Shown here: positions 7,902-14,969 of the stretch, piece after piece
Layout of the letters: each line of letters starts with the position of its first letter
How positions within the stretch are numbered: position 1 is the first letter of the stretch
NCBI GenBank assembly: GCA_964485045.1
Contig: CAZAGO010000016.1
Coordinates: 1-16,481, forward strand
Source of the DNA: CAZAGO01 sp964485045
Lineage (GTDB): Archaea; Nanobdellota; Nanobdellia; Pacearchaeales; GW2011-AR1
Reading direction: 5' to 3'
DNA length: 16,481 bases
The notes under the pieces: model-generated
Databases searched by the model: none
Seen by the model: the letters and a program-made list of their open reading frames with translations, nothing else
Told to the model about the DNA's origin: nothing
Program-made: the position numbers and the translations under genes

Positions 7902-8558
7902 ATGTTAAATACACCTAAAAGAGCAATATGGGAAGCTTTTTTACTCGCAGGTTTAGTTTTCTTTTTTGGTTTTTCTCTTGGTTTTGCATTTGAATCTTCA
8001 CAAACAAAAAAGATGAATGATTATTATTTCAATTCAGAATTTTATTTGATGGATGCTATCGCACTTAATGCTTTAGAAGGAGAAGGGGTTTTTGATTGTA
8101 AAACTCTATCCGATTCTTATTTTTCATTTGCAGATAGAATTTATCAAGAAGCAATTTTACTTCAAAAATACGAATCTGCAGAAAAAATAACTACTGAAAT
8201 GAAAATTGTTCATAGAAGATATGATTTGCTTAGGACTTTTTTATGGGCAAATATAATAAAAAATTCAAAAAAATGTGATAATTTACCAAAAACAGTAATC
8301 TATCTTTATGAATATGATACCGAAGATTTGGCTAAAAAAGCAACCCAAAATGTTTGGTCTAAAGTTCTTTTTGATTTAAAGCAGGAAGAAGGAGAAAATA
8401 TTCTTTTAATTCCAATTGCAGTAGATTTAGACATAAATTCTTTAGATACAATTGTAAAAAGTTTTAATATTTCTAATTATCCTGTCGTGATAATTGATAA
8501 CAAAGAAGTTATTCAAGAAATTAGTTCTCATGAAGATTTGAAAAAGTATCTAAATTAG
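7902..8558 (+). CDS. Membrane-anchored protein with C-terminal thioredoxin-like fold, no CxxC
   Basis: A 218-residue protein with one N-terminal membrane helix (about 9-30, AFLLAGLVFFFGFSLGFAF), a helical middle (40-125) and a C-terminal domain that looks thioredoxin-like. That domain has a strand TVIYLYEYDTEDLA (131-144), a second strand ILLIPIAVDLD (167-177), then SFNISNYPVVIID at 187-199, in which Tyr-Pro before the strand resembles the cis-proline of thioredoxins. There is no CxxC in the domain. The only cysteines are Cys66 and Cys125, so redox activity by the usual route is not expected. The bulk of the protein would lie outside the membrane, possibly extracytoplasmic. The gene is 4 bp after the glycosyltransferase gene. 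The fold assignment is an inference from motif order; the function is unknown. Confidence 0.7.
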   Translation: MLNTPKRAIWEAFLLAGLVFFFGFSLGFAFESSQTKKMNDYYFNSEFYLMDAIALNALEGEGVFDCKTLSDSYFSFADRIYQEAILLQKYESAEKITTEMKIVHRRYDLLRTFLWANIIKNSKKCDNLPKTVIYLYEYDTEDLAKKATQNVWSKVLFDLKQEEGENILLIPIAVDLDINSLDTIVKSFNISNYPVVIIDNKEVIQEISSHEDLKKYLN

Positions 8559-8574
8559 ACTATTTTTCACAATA

Positions 8575-8585
8575 GAAATATTAAA
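8575..8585 (+). promoter_or_regulatory. TATA-like box for the MBF1 gene
   Basis: Sequence gaaatattaaa ends 24 bases before the ATG at 8610. It is too close to the alternative ATG at 8592 (6 bases), so it supports the 8610 start. Confidence 0.5.
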
Positions 8586-8609
8586 AAAGAGATGTTTTCA
8601 ATCTATTTG

Positions 8610-9796
8610 ATGGATGAATGTTTTAAGTGTGGTATTTCTGGAGAAAAGTCTAAACTTCATGACGCTATCTCGGGAAGCGGTATTGTAAAAGTTTGTGATA
8701 GATGTTCTATTGATGGGGATATTCCTGTAATAAAAAGAAAGACAACTTCTTTAGAGCAAGCAGATAGGAATGCACCTGTTGGGGGGCTTATGAAGGAAAG
8801 AGAAAAAGCTTTTGAACAGATTAGAAGTAGCAGAAGAACACAATCTTCTGATAGGCAAGAGTTTACTCTTAGAGATTTAGTTGAAAAAAATTATAAACAA
8901 AGTATAGAAGGAGAGGGACAAACTAAACCAGGAATAGTGAGAAATTTTAATTGGATTATATTAAGAGCAAGAAGAAATAAGGGTCTTGGGCAAAAACAGC
9001 TTGCAGATATGGTCTCTGAACCTGAAATTGCAGTAAGGATGGCGGAAAGAGGAACTCTTCCTAAAGAATACGTACCTTTTATAAGAAAGCTTGAGAGGGT
9101 GCTTGAAGTTAATTTAATGGAAAACAATCCTTTTAGGCTAGAGGAACATAAAAAAATGTTAAATTTAAGAGAGATTCCTCCAAAAGAAGTTACCGTTGGA
9201 GATTTGAGGGGAATGTCTAGAAAAAAAGAAATAGAGATGATTAAATCTAAAGAACTTCTTGCAAAAGAACAAGCAGAAAGAGAATCAAAAGAGGCTCAAG
9301 AACTTTTAGATGAACCAGAAAAAGTTGAGTATGAAAAAAAGCGTTCTTTTAATTTTTTTAAGAATATTTTTTCTAAAAAGAAGGATTTGTCTGAATTAGA
9401 AAAGGAAGAGAGTGCTGATTTTTCTGTAGAGAATCAAATTAAAGAAGATTCTAAATTAAGTTTAGCTACAAGTAGCCAAAGTAAAGATGCACTGAAGTCC
9501 ACTTCGTCTACAAGTAGCCAAAGTAAAGATGCACTGAAGTCCACTTCGTCTACAAGTAGCCANNNNNNNNNNNNNNNNNNNNNNNNNNNNNNNNNNNNNN
9601 NNNNNNNNNNNNNNNNNNNNNNNNNNNNNNNNNNNNNNNNNNNNNNNNNNNNNNNNNNNNNNCTACAAGTAGCCAAAGTAAAGATGCACTGAAGTCCACT
9701 TCGTCTACAAGTAGCCAAAGTAAAGATGGATTTAAATCAGATTCACCTACGCCTGGAAGAACTAAACCAGTACCTAAATACAGGTGGCAAAAATAA
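8610..9796 (+). CDS. mbf1: MBF1-like zinc-ribbon/HTH transcription factor with repeat-bearing C-terminal tail, interrupted by gap
   Basis: Archaeal multiprotein bridging factor 1 homologue, a ribosome- or transcription-linked regulator. Seen, numbering from the ATG at 8610: an N-terminal zinc ribbon MDECFKCG ... VCDRC with Cys4, Cys7, Cys29 and Cys32, and a Cro/C1-type HTH at about 113-171 (NWIILRARRNKGLGQKQLAD then PEIAVRMAERGTLP). An ATG at 8592 is also in frame, but the family start MDECFKC and the TATA spacing favour 8610. Typical archaeal MBF1 is about 150-170 residues. Here a Lys/Glu-rich tail continues from about 175 (KRSFNFFKNIFSKKKDL near 245-263) into tandem copies of TSSQSKDALKSTSS. 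A 100-N gap lies in the repeats. The two sides are out of phase by 2 when the gap is counted as 100, so an apparent stop at 9692 is an artefact. In the repeat's own frame the protein ends PVPKYRWQK at 9796. Confidence 0.85.
9468..9728 (+). repeat. 42-bp tandem repeat encoding 14 residues, at least 4 copies
   Basis: Unit acaagtagccaaagtaaaga followed by 22 more bases ending acttcgtct, encoding TSSQSKDALKSTSS in frame. Full copies: 9468-9509, 9510-9551 and 9665-9706. Partial copies: 9552-9562 into the gap, and 9707-9728 before divergence. The visible copies are identical at DNA level, implying recent expansion or active homogenisation, and probably caused the assembly break. For the copies to stay in register the real gap must equal 29 bases plus a multiple of 42 (29, 71, 113 and so on). 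Confidence 0.95.
9563..9662. other. Scaffold gap (100 N) inside the MBF1 repeats
   Basis: A 100-N placeholder. The true copy number of the repeat is unknown. Confidence 0.98.
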
Positions 9797-9843
9797 TCAT
9801 TTAGAACTAATTTTTACATATTTATTTAATTAAAAAATCACAA

Positions 9844-9855
9844 GTTTTATAAACC
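9844..9855 (+). promoter_or_regulatory. TATA-like box for the rpoL transcript
   Basis: Sequence gttttataaacc, identical to the prf1 box, with 19 bases to the ATG at 9875. This predicts that the transcript begins at or next to that ATG, 44 bases before the rpoL ATG. Confidence 0.65.
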
Positions 9856-9866
9856 AATTTCTACCT

Positions 9867-9922
9867 TTTTCATAATGGTAACACTGAAGTCCAATAAAAA
9901 TTCAGGAGAATTTTCATAATGG
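9867..9922 (+). repeat. 12-bp direct repeat bracketing a 44-bp leader segment
   Basis: ttttcataatgg occurs at 9867-9878 and 9911-9922, each including an ATG (9875 and 9919). The bracketed segment holds cactgaagtcca at 9882-9893, a 12-base match to the MBF1 tandem repeat unit. It looks like an insertion that duplicated the start-codon region. Confidence 0.75.
9875..9919 (+). CDS. Possible 14-codon leader ORF upstream of rpoL
   Basis: ATG at 9875 encodes MVTLKSNKNSGEFS and stops with TAA at 9917-9919, whose last A is the first base of the rpoL ATG (TAATG overlap). The TATA box is spaced for leaderless initiation at this ATG, and a GGAG (9905-9908) lies ten bases before the rpoL ATG. So rpoL may be translated by re-initiation or from the Shine-Dalgarno-like site. 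It could equally be a non-functional by-product of an insertion. Confidence 0.45.
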   Translation: MVTLKSNKNSGEFS

Positions 9923-10182
9923 AACTTAATATTCTTAAAGAATCAAAGGAAGAGATTGAATTTGAAATTTCAAGCTTAACTATTGCAGAGCTTCTTAGAG
10001 TTTACTTGAATAAGGATAGTTCAGTTACATTTACTGCGTGGAGAAGAGATCATCCTACATCAAAGCCTATTTTGGTTGTAAAGACTAAAGGAAAAACTGC
10101 TAAAAAAGCAATAGGAGATGCGATTTCTTGTGTAGAAAAAGAACTTGACAAACTGGAGGAGAGTTTTAAAAAAGCAAAGTAG
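9919..10182 (+). CDS. rpoL: DNA-directed RNA polymerase subunit L (Rpo11)
   Basis: Rpo11 pairs with Rpo3 (RpoD) to form the alpha-like assembly platform of archaeal RNA polymerase. The 87 residues fit the family (about 85-100). Seen: MELNILKESKEEIEFEIS at the start; LTIAELLRVYLNKDSSVTF, the dimerisation helix; AWRRDHPTSKPILVVKTKGK (about 40-59), where the DHP motif is the Rpo11 hallmark; and a C-terminal helix ending DKLEESFKKAK. KEOPS Pcc1 has a similar fold and size but lacks the RxDHP-type motif. The DHP motif is what fixes the call. The ATG at 9919 is the family start; the upstream ATG at 9875 is out of frame. Confidence 0.92.
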   Translation: MELNILKESKEEIEFEISSLTIAELLRVYLNKDSSVTFTAWRRDHPTSKPILVVKTKGKTAKKAIGDAISCVEKELDKLEESFKKAK

Positions 10183-10189
10183 TTTTTTT
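10183..10189 (+). terminator. Oligo-T terminator after rpoL
   Basis: Seven T directly after the rpoL TAG, with a second T5 run at 10195-10199. This matches the simple T-tract terminators of archaea; there is no hairpin. Confidence 0.45.
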
Positions 10190-10238
10190 GGCTCTTTTTA
10201 AATAATCTAATTTTAATTTTTATTGCTTTGGAAGGAAT

Positions 10239-11144
10239 ATGGCAAAAAAAATTTTTCAAAACGTTCTGGAATCTATAGGTAAAACACCTCTTATTAAAAT
10301 AAATAGATTAAATCCAAATAAAAGAGTTAAGATATATGCTAAAATAGAAGGAGCAAATCCTACAGGAAGTATAAAGGACAGGATTGCTTTAAAGATGATA
10401 GAACAGGCAGAGGAAGAGGGAGTTTTAATAAAAGGAAAAACTATCATTGAGCCAACTTCTGGAAATACTGGTATTGGGCTTGCAATGATTGGGGCTGTGA
10501 AGGGTTATGATGTAGAAATTGTAATGAGTAAAGCTGTTTCTCAAGAACGAGTTAAGATGATAAAAGCATTTGGAGCAAAAGTAATTCAAACTGAAGCAAA
10601 TTTAGGGACGGATGGGGCAATAAAAAAAGCAAGAGAATTAGTTAAAGATTGTCCAGAAAAATATTTTATGCCAGATCAGTTTTCTAATAAATATAACAAT
10701 CTTGCTCATTACAAAACAACCGCAGAAGAGATATGGGAAGATACTAATGGAAAAGTAGATTATTTTGTTTCAGCACTTGGAACTTCAGGGACAATTATGG
10801 GGGTTAGCAAAGCGTTAAAAGAGAAGAATCCAAAAATTAAAATTATTTCTGCACATCCTGTTAAAGGGCACTATATTCAGGGATTAAAAAATATGGAGGA
10901 GGCAATTGTTCCTTCTATTTATGATCCTTCCCTTATAGATGAGACGATAATGGTTGATACTGAAAAAGCTTTTGAAATGGCTAGAGAGATTGTGCTTAAA
11001 GAAGGCATTTTTGTTGGTATGAGCAGTGGGGCTGCTATGTATGCTGCTCTTGAAATTGCAAAGAAAATTGATTTTGGAACGATAGTTCTTATATTTCCTG
11101 ATAGAGGAGAGAAATATTTGAGTACTAATTTATTTAATGCTTGA
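10239..11144 (+). CDS. Cysteine synthase family enzyme (CysK/CysM type, PLP-dependent)
   Basis: Predicted to make cysteine from an activated serine (O-acetyl- or O-phosphoserine) and sulfide. Seen: the PLP lysine Lys46 in NPTGSIKDR (40-48); the substrate loop TSGNTG at 73-78; the PLP phosphate-binding loop GTSGT at 181-185; and a C-terminal serine loop region GMSSGAA ending in PDRGEKYLST. The length of 301 and the GTSGTIMG and HYIQGLKNMEEAIVP segments look more CysM-like than CysK-like, but the natural substrate cannot be fixed from sequence. Cystathionine beta-synthase is excluded by the absence of CBS domains. The gene stands alone; no serine acetyltransferase is present. GGAAGG lies 4 bases before the ATG, so unlike its neighbours it may use a Shine-Dalgarno site. 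Confidence 0.9.
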   Translation: MAKKIFQNVLESIGKTPLIKINRLNPNKRVKIYAKIEGANPTGSIKDRIALKMIEQAEEEGVLIKGKTIIEPTSGNTGIGLAMIGAVKGYDVEIVMSKAVSQERVKMIKAFGAKVIQTEANLGTDGAIKKARELVKDCPEKYFMPDQFSNKYNNLAHYKTTAEEIWEDTNGKVDYFVSALGTSGTIMGVSKALKEKNPKIKIISAHPVKGHYIQGLKNMEEAIVPSIYDPSLIDETIMVDTEKAFEMAREIVLKEGIFVGMSSGAAMYAALEIAKKIDFGTIVLIFPDRGEKYLSTNLFNA

Positions 11145-11167
11145 ATTTTTTCAAATAAACACATAAA

Positions 11168-11177
11168 TTTTTATTAA
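11168..11177 (+). promoter_or_regulatory. TATA-like box for radB
   Basis: Sequence tttttattaa ends 20 bases before the ATG at 11198. Confidence 0.5.
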
Positions 11178-11197
11178 TCGATAAAACCTTTTTTGAT

Positions 11198-11932
11198 ATG
11201 GAAGATTTAGGAAAGATTTCTACAGGAAGTTATGATCTTAATAATTGGCTTCATGGAGGATATGAAAAAGAGATTATTACAATGATTGCTGGTGCTCCTG
11301 GTAGTGGTAAAACTAATTTTTGTTTTCTAGTTGCATGTAGCCAGGCAAGAAAAGGTAAAAAGGTAATATTTGTAGATACGGAAGGAGGTTTTTCTGTTGA
11401 AAGAATAAAACAACTTTCTGGAGAGGATTATGAAAATATTTTAAAAAATATTTTTCTTTTAGAACCTACAAGTTTTGAAGAACAGAAAAAAGTTTTTTCA
11501 AAACTTCTTGAAAAAGTTAAAAAAGAACAAATTGGGCTTATAGTTATTGATGGAATGTCTATGCTTTATCGTTTAGAGATGGGAGGCTTCGATAAATCAG
11601 AAGAAAAAGAAAAGATTAAAGAATTGAATAGAGAAGTTGCAAAACAGATGAGGTGTCTTGCTGAAATTTCAAGAAAACAAAAGATATCTGTTATAATAAC
11701 TAATCAAGTTTATTCAAGTTTTTTATCAGAAGAAGATTGGAAAAATGGAGTTGAAAGAGAAACAAATATTACTGGAGGAGATTTGTTTAAATATTGGAGT
11801 AAGTGTATAATAGAACTAAAAGGAAGCGGAGGAAAAAGAAGGGCTATTTTACTTAAACATAGAAGTCTTCCAGAAAAAGAAATTAATTTTGAGATTCTTG
11901 AAAAAGGAATTAGAAAAAAAGGTTGGATTTAA
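11198..11932 (+). CDS. radB: RadB, archaeal RecA-family recombinase paralogue
   Basis: RadB is a RadA paralogue that lacks the N-terminal HhH domain and helps homologous recombination and repair. Seen: Walker A GAPGSGKT at 32-39, the DTEGGFSVERI strand-loop at 60-70 with the RecA-type catalytic acid, Walker B LIVIDG at 114-119 (Asp118), and the SVIITNQVYSS strand. The C-terminal part (TGGDLFKYWSKCIIELKGSG then AILLKHRSLPEKEINFEI) matches the RadB core end. The 244-residue length is slightly above the usual 220-235. RadA is excluded by length and by the missing HhH domain; KaiC-like ATPases lack this C-terminal pattern. It converges on topA with 3 bp between the two stop codons. Confidence 0.88.
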   Translation: MEDLGKISTGSYDLNNWLHGGYEKEIITMIAGAPGSGKTNFCFLVACSQARKGKKVIFVDTEGGFSVERIKQLSGEDYENILKNIFLLEPTSFEEQKKVFSKLLEKVKKEQIGLIVIDGMSMLYRLEMGGFDKSEEKEKIKELNREVAKQMRCLAEISRKQKISVIITNQVYSSFLSEEDWKNGVERETNITGGDLFKYWSKCIIELKGSGGKRRAILLKHRSLPEKEINFEILEKGIRKKGWI

Positions 11933-11935
11933 TTT

Positions 11936-14128
11936 TTATTTTATAGGTTCCGATGTTTCTATATCTGAAGAATCTTCTTCTTTTTTACGATTGTTATATT
12001 CTTCTATTCTTTTTTGATTTGTTTTACATTGTGGATTAAAACAAAATTCCCATGGACGTTTTCCTTTTGATAGTCTGGTGAGCATTGGAAATCCACATTC
12101 TTCACATGTTTTGTTTGCTTTTTTTATTAATCCATTTGGAGGGAGAGAATATGTGTTTTTGCATTCAGGATATTTGTCACATGCTACAAATAATCTTTTA
12201 TTTTTTCTTGAATAGTTTATAAAAAGATTCCCTTTATGACAAAGAGGGCAGGTCATTAGAGTATTTTCTATTCTTTCTTGAGCCCTTTGTTCTTTGTTCG
12301 CTTGTATTATTTCTATTCCTATTTCTTTTTCATTTTTTTCAAAATCTTTAGAGATAGCAGTTATAGTTTTTTTTGCTTTATCTATTATAATTTTTTCTTT
12401 TTCTTCAAATCCTTTTTTTGCTTGAGTAATTGATTCCATTTCTCTTTCAAAATCTCTTGTAAGTTTTTCATCAATTATTATTGGGGAGTATTTTTCAAGA
12501 GTATCTATTAGAGAGATACCTAAAGGGGTGGCTTCTACACTTTTTCCTTTTACATATCCTCTATCATATAATGTTTCAAGAATGGATGATCTTGTCGCTT
12601 TAGTTCCAAGGTTTCTTTTTTCTAATTCAGAGATAATTGACGCTTGAGTATATCTTTTTGGATGCTGAGTCATTTTTTCTTCTATTTTTGTTTCTTTTAT
12701 TTCAAACTCTCCATTTAAATCTGGAACATCTACTTCTTTTTTTATTAAAGGATAAATTTCCATCCATGCTTTTTTTCTTATAGCAGAGCCGCTTTTTGTA
12801 AAAAGCAAATTTTCAACTTGTGCAGAAATAGTTTTTTTATCTATTATTGCATCTTCACAGAATAGACATAGAAATCTTTTTACAATTAATTTGTAAATCT
12901 TTTCTTCTTCTCCAGATAAAATCTGTCTATTTCCTGTGGGGTATATTGAAGGATGTGCGGAATCTGTTTTTTTACCTTCTACAGGTTTTTTTCTTAATAA
13001 TAATCCTTCTGCTTTAAATTCTCCAGCTATTTTTTTTATGATTGAATTATAGTCTATTGATTCAGGAAGTTTTTGGCTTGAAGTTCTCGGATAAGATATT
13101 AAGCCTGCTAAGTATAAAGATTGAGCTATTTTGAGAGTATTTGAAGGGCTTATTCCGTGTAATGCATAAGCTTCTGTTTGCAATGTTGTTAAATTAAAGG
13201 GAGGGTTTGGAGGAATTATTTGTTCTGATTTTTTTGTGTTAAGGGTTGCTTTTTTCCCCTTTAAATTTTTAAATTTTTCAAGTTCTTTTTTATCAAAAAT
13301 GTCTTTATTATATTTAAGTTCTATTTTTTTATTTTTATCTTTTACACTTATGAATATTTGCCAGTATTGTTTTGGTTTAAAATTTTTAATTTCTTTTTCT
13401 TTTTTTACAAGAAGGTTTAATGCTGGTCCTTGAACTCTACCTATTGACATTATTTTAAATGTTCCCGTCGATTTAATTGCATTCATAAGTGCTCTAGAAA
13501 GATTTATTCCATAAAACCAATCAAGAAAATGTCTCGTTTCTCCTGCTATTGCTTGCCCCCAATCAAGTGTTCCTTTCTTCTCCTCATAAGATTTATTTAA
13601 TTCTTCTGTTGTGAGAGTTGAGAATTTCATACGACTTGCATCTTTTTGATTGCAGATATATCTAACTACATTTAATCCTATTAATTCTCCTTCTATATCA
13701 AAATCTGTTGCTACCGTTATACTACTTGCTCCTTTTACCAAATTCAAAATAGTATCGTAATACCTTTTTGTAAAGTCTCCTTTTTTAGCAAGGTAGTTTG
13801 GAATCCAACTTATTTCAAATACTGGAATCGAAGAACCTGGAGAATTTTGTTTAAGTGTGAAAAGATGTCCAACTGCGCATGCTACTACTATTTTTTTCCC
13901 TTCTCTTGTCAGTTCATAATATGCAATTTTATTAAATATTTTTTGAGTTGCNNNNNNNNNNNNNNNNNNNNNNNNNNNNNNNNNNNNNNNNNNNNNNNNN
14001 NNNNNNNNNNNNNNNNNNNNNNNNNNNNNNNNNNNNNNNNNNNNNNNNNNNTTTAAATTTCCTTCATCAACAGGAAAATAGTTTTCAACAGTTCTAGTTT
14101 CTATAGATTTTTTTTGCTTTTTTACCAT
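11936..14128 (-). CDS. topA: Archaeal DNA topoisomerase I (type IA), N-terminus interrupted by gap
   Basis: Relaxes negative supercoils through a tyrosine-linked single-strand break. Seen: after the gap, AYYELTREGKKIVVACAVGH of the Toprim domain; ATDFDIEGELIG with the acidic metal site; GRVQGPALNLLVKKE; and the active-site LISYPRTSSQKLP, with the catalytic Tyr codon at 13091-13093. At the C-terminus are two four-Cys zinc fingers (CPLC with CDKYPEC, then CEECG with CFNPQC). About 730 residues result if the gap is taken as 100 bases; both sides share one frame. The usual first strand with the Toprim Glu must lie in the gap. About 25 polar residues precede it (MVKKQKKSIETRTVENYFPV), a small N-terminal extension. 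Reverse gyrase is excluded because no helicase domain is present. Its own promoter box lies 20 bases upstream. Confidence 0.93.
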   Translation of the reverse strand: MVKKQKKSIETRTVENYFPVDEGNLXXXXXXXXXXXXXXXXXXXXXXXXXXXXXXXXXXATQKIFNKIAYYELTREGKKIVVACAVGHLFTLKQNSPGSSIPVFEISWIPNYLAKKGDFTKRYYDTILNLVKGASSITVATDFDIEGELIGLNVVRYICNQKDASRMKFSTLTTEELNKSYEEKKGTLDWGQAIAGETRHFLDWFYGINLSRALMNAIKSTGTFKIMSIGRVQGPALNLLVKKEKEIKNFKPKQYWQIFISVKDKNKKIELKYNKDIFDKKELEKFKNLKGKKATLNTKKSEQIIPPNPPFNLTTLQTEAYALHGISPSNTLKIAQSLYLAGLISYPRTSSQKLPESIDYNSIIKKIAGEFKAEGLLLRKKPVEGKKTDSAHPSIYPTGNRQILSGEEEKIYKLIVKRFLCLFCEDAIIDKKTISAQVENLLFTKSGSAIRKKAWMEIYPLIKKEVDVPDLNGEFEIKETKIEEKMTQHPKRYTQASIISELEKRNLGTKATRSSILETLYDRGYVKGKSVEATPLGISLIDTLEKYSPIIIDEKLTRDFEREMESITQAKKGFEEKEKIIIDKAKKTITAISKDFEKNEKEIGIEIIQANKEQRAQERIENTLMTCPLCHKGNLFINYSRKNKRLFVACDKYPECKNTYSLPPNGLIKKANKTCEECGFPMLTRLSKGKRPWEFCFNPQCKTNQKRIEEYNNRKKEEDSSDIETSEPIK
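13952..14051. other. Scaffold gap (100 N) in the 5' part of topA
   Basis: Placeholder gap. It covers the first Toprim strand and its catalytic glutamate. The frame agrees on both sides at this length. Confidence 0.98.
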
Positions 14129-14148
14129 AATTTAATATAATCAAAGAA

Positions 14149-14159
14149 GTTTTTATATC
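14149..14159 (-). promoter_or_regulatory. TATA-like box for topA
   Basis: Minus strand reads gatataaaaac, 20 bases before the ATG at 14128. Confidence 0.6.
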
Positions 14160-14161
14160 TT

Positions 14162-14560
14162 TTATAAAGATTTGGATTTATTTTTTTTATTAAACCATCC
14201 AATTAAAAAAAGAATTCCTATTAAAAAAGCTATACCTGAGATTAATCCTATCCATGAAAAGTAGTACCATTGAAATCCAGTTGTTATGATATTTTTTAAT
14301 ATCATAACAAGATATAACAAGCCTGCAAGAATAAATGCAATTCCTCCCACTATTTCATATTTCCAAGATATTCCTAAAATTATTAATAAAACAAATACAG
14401 GAATATTATGAATTAAAAATCCAATTAATACTTGTGATGCGCTCTTTCCAGATTCAAATACATCAAGAGAAAACATTGCTAAAAGACAGATGAATGCAAT
14501 TGAAATTAATCTAGGAGTCCAATATATCCAACTTTTTTCAGTTTTTCTTTTTTTCTTCAT
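14162..14560 (-). CDS. Small four-helix membrane protein, DUF7670-like
   Basis: A 132-residue integral membrane protein of unknown function. Four hydrophobic segments are visible at about 15-33, 43-64, 69-88 and 101-122, with Lys/Arg-rich ends (MKKKRKTEK and NKKNKSKSL) that suggest both termini are cytoplasmic. The pattern TPRLISIAF, LDVF near 32-35, a short loop with HNIPVFVLLI, then ISWKYEIVGGI resembles a small family of prokaryotic membrane proteins that I associate with DUF7670. That name is from memory and should be confirmed by a profile search. It is a single gene with its own TATA-like box and follows topA's promoter region on the same strand. Confidence 0.75.
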   Translation of the reverse strand: MKKKRKTEKSWIYWTPRLISIAFICLLAMFSLDVFESGKSASQVLIGFLIHNIPVFVLLIILGISWKYEIVGGIAFILAGLLYLVMILKNIITTGFQWYYFSWIGLISGIAFLIGILFLIGWFNKKNKSKSL

Positions 14561-14581
14561 AATATTAATAAAACAAAAGAG

Positions 14582-14592
14582 TTATTTAAATT
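14582..14592 (-). promoter_or_regulatory. TATA-like box for the 14162-14560 gene
   Basis: Sequence aatttaaataa on the minus strand, 21 bases before the ATG at 14560. Confidence 0.55.
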
Positions 14593-14690
14593 TTCTTAAA
14601 TATGTTTGAGAACTTTACAATATAAATCTTTAATAAAATTTTGGGTGTTTTCATTTTACTGCGTACACAATTTCTTGTTAAATTATATAA

Positions 14691-14883
<193 letters not shown>

Positions 14884-14924
14884 ACATCATCTACGTTATA
14901 GTGATTCAAAATTATTATTAATAA

Positions 14925-14935
14925 TTTTATAAAAG
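14925..14935 (-). promoter_or_regulatory. TATA-like box for the tRNA-Thr transcript
   Basis: Minus strand cttttataaaa. A start about 25 bases downstream would fall near 14900, giving a leader of about 138 bases that contains both extra 5' copies. No better box lies closer to the tRNA. Confidence 0.45.
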
Positions 14936-14969
14936 TTTTAGAAAAAGAGAGTATAAAAAATTATCCAAC

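Noticed and set aside
9563..9718. MBF1 reading frame ending at 9692 after the gap, and a long open frame on the opposite strand
   Set aside because: Both arise from reading through 100 N as if the gap length were real. The repeat's own register puts the protein end at 9796.
9468..9728. CRISPR-like array
   Set aside because: The 42-bp units abut with no spacers and keep a coding frame; it is a protein-coding tandem repeat.
9919..10182. KEOPS subunit Pcc1
   Set aside because: Size and fold are similar, but the RRDHP-containing segment and the N-terminal sequence are those of RNA polymerase subunit L.
11936..14128. Reverse gyrase
   Set aside because: No helicase domain; the protein is a stand-alone type IA topoisomerase with C-terminal zinc fingers.
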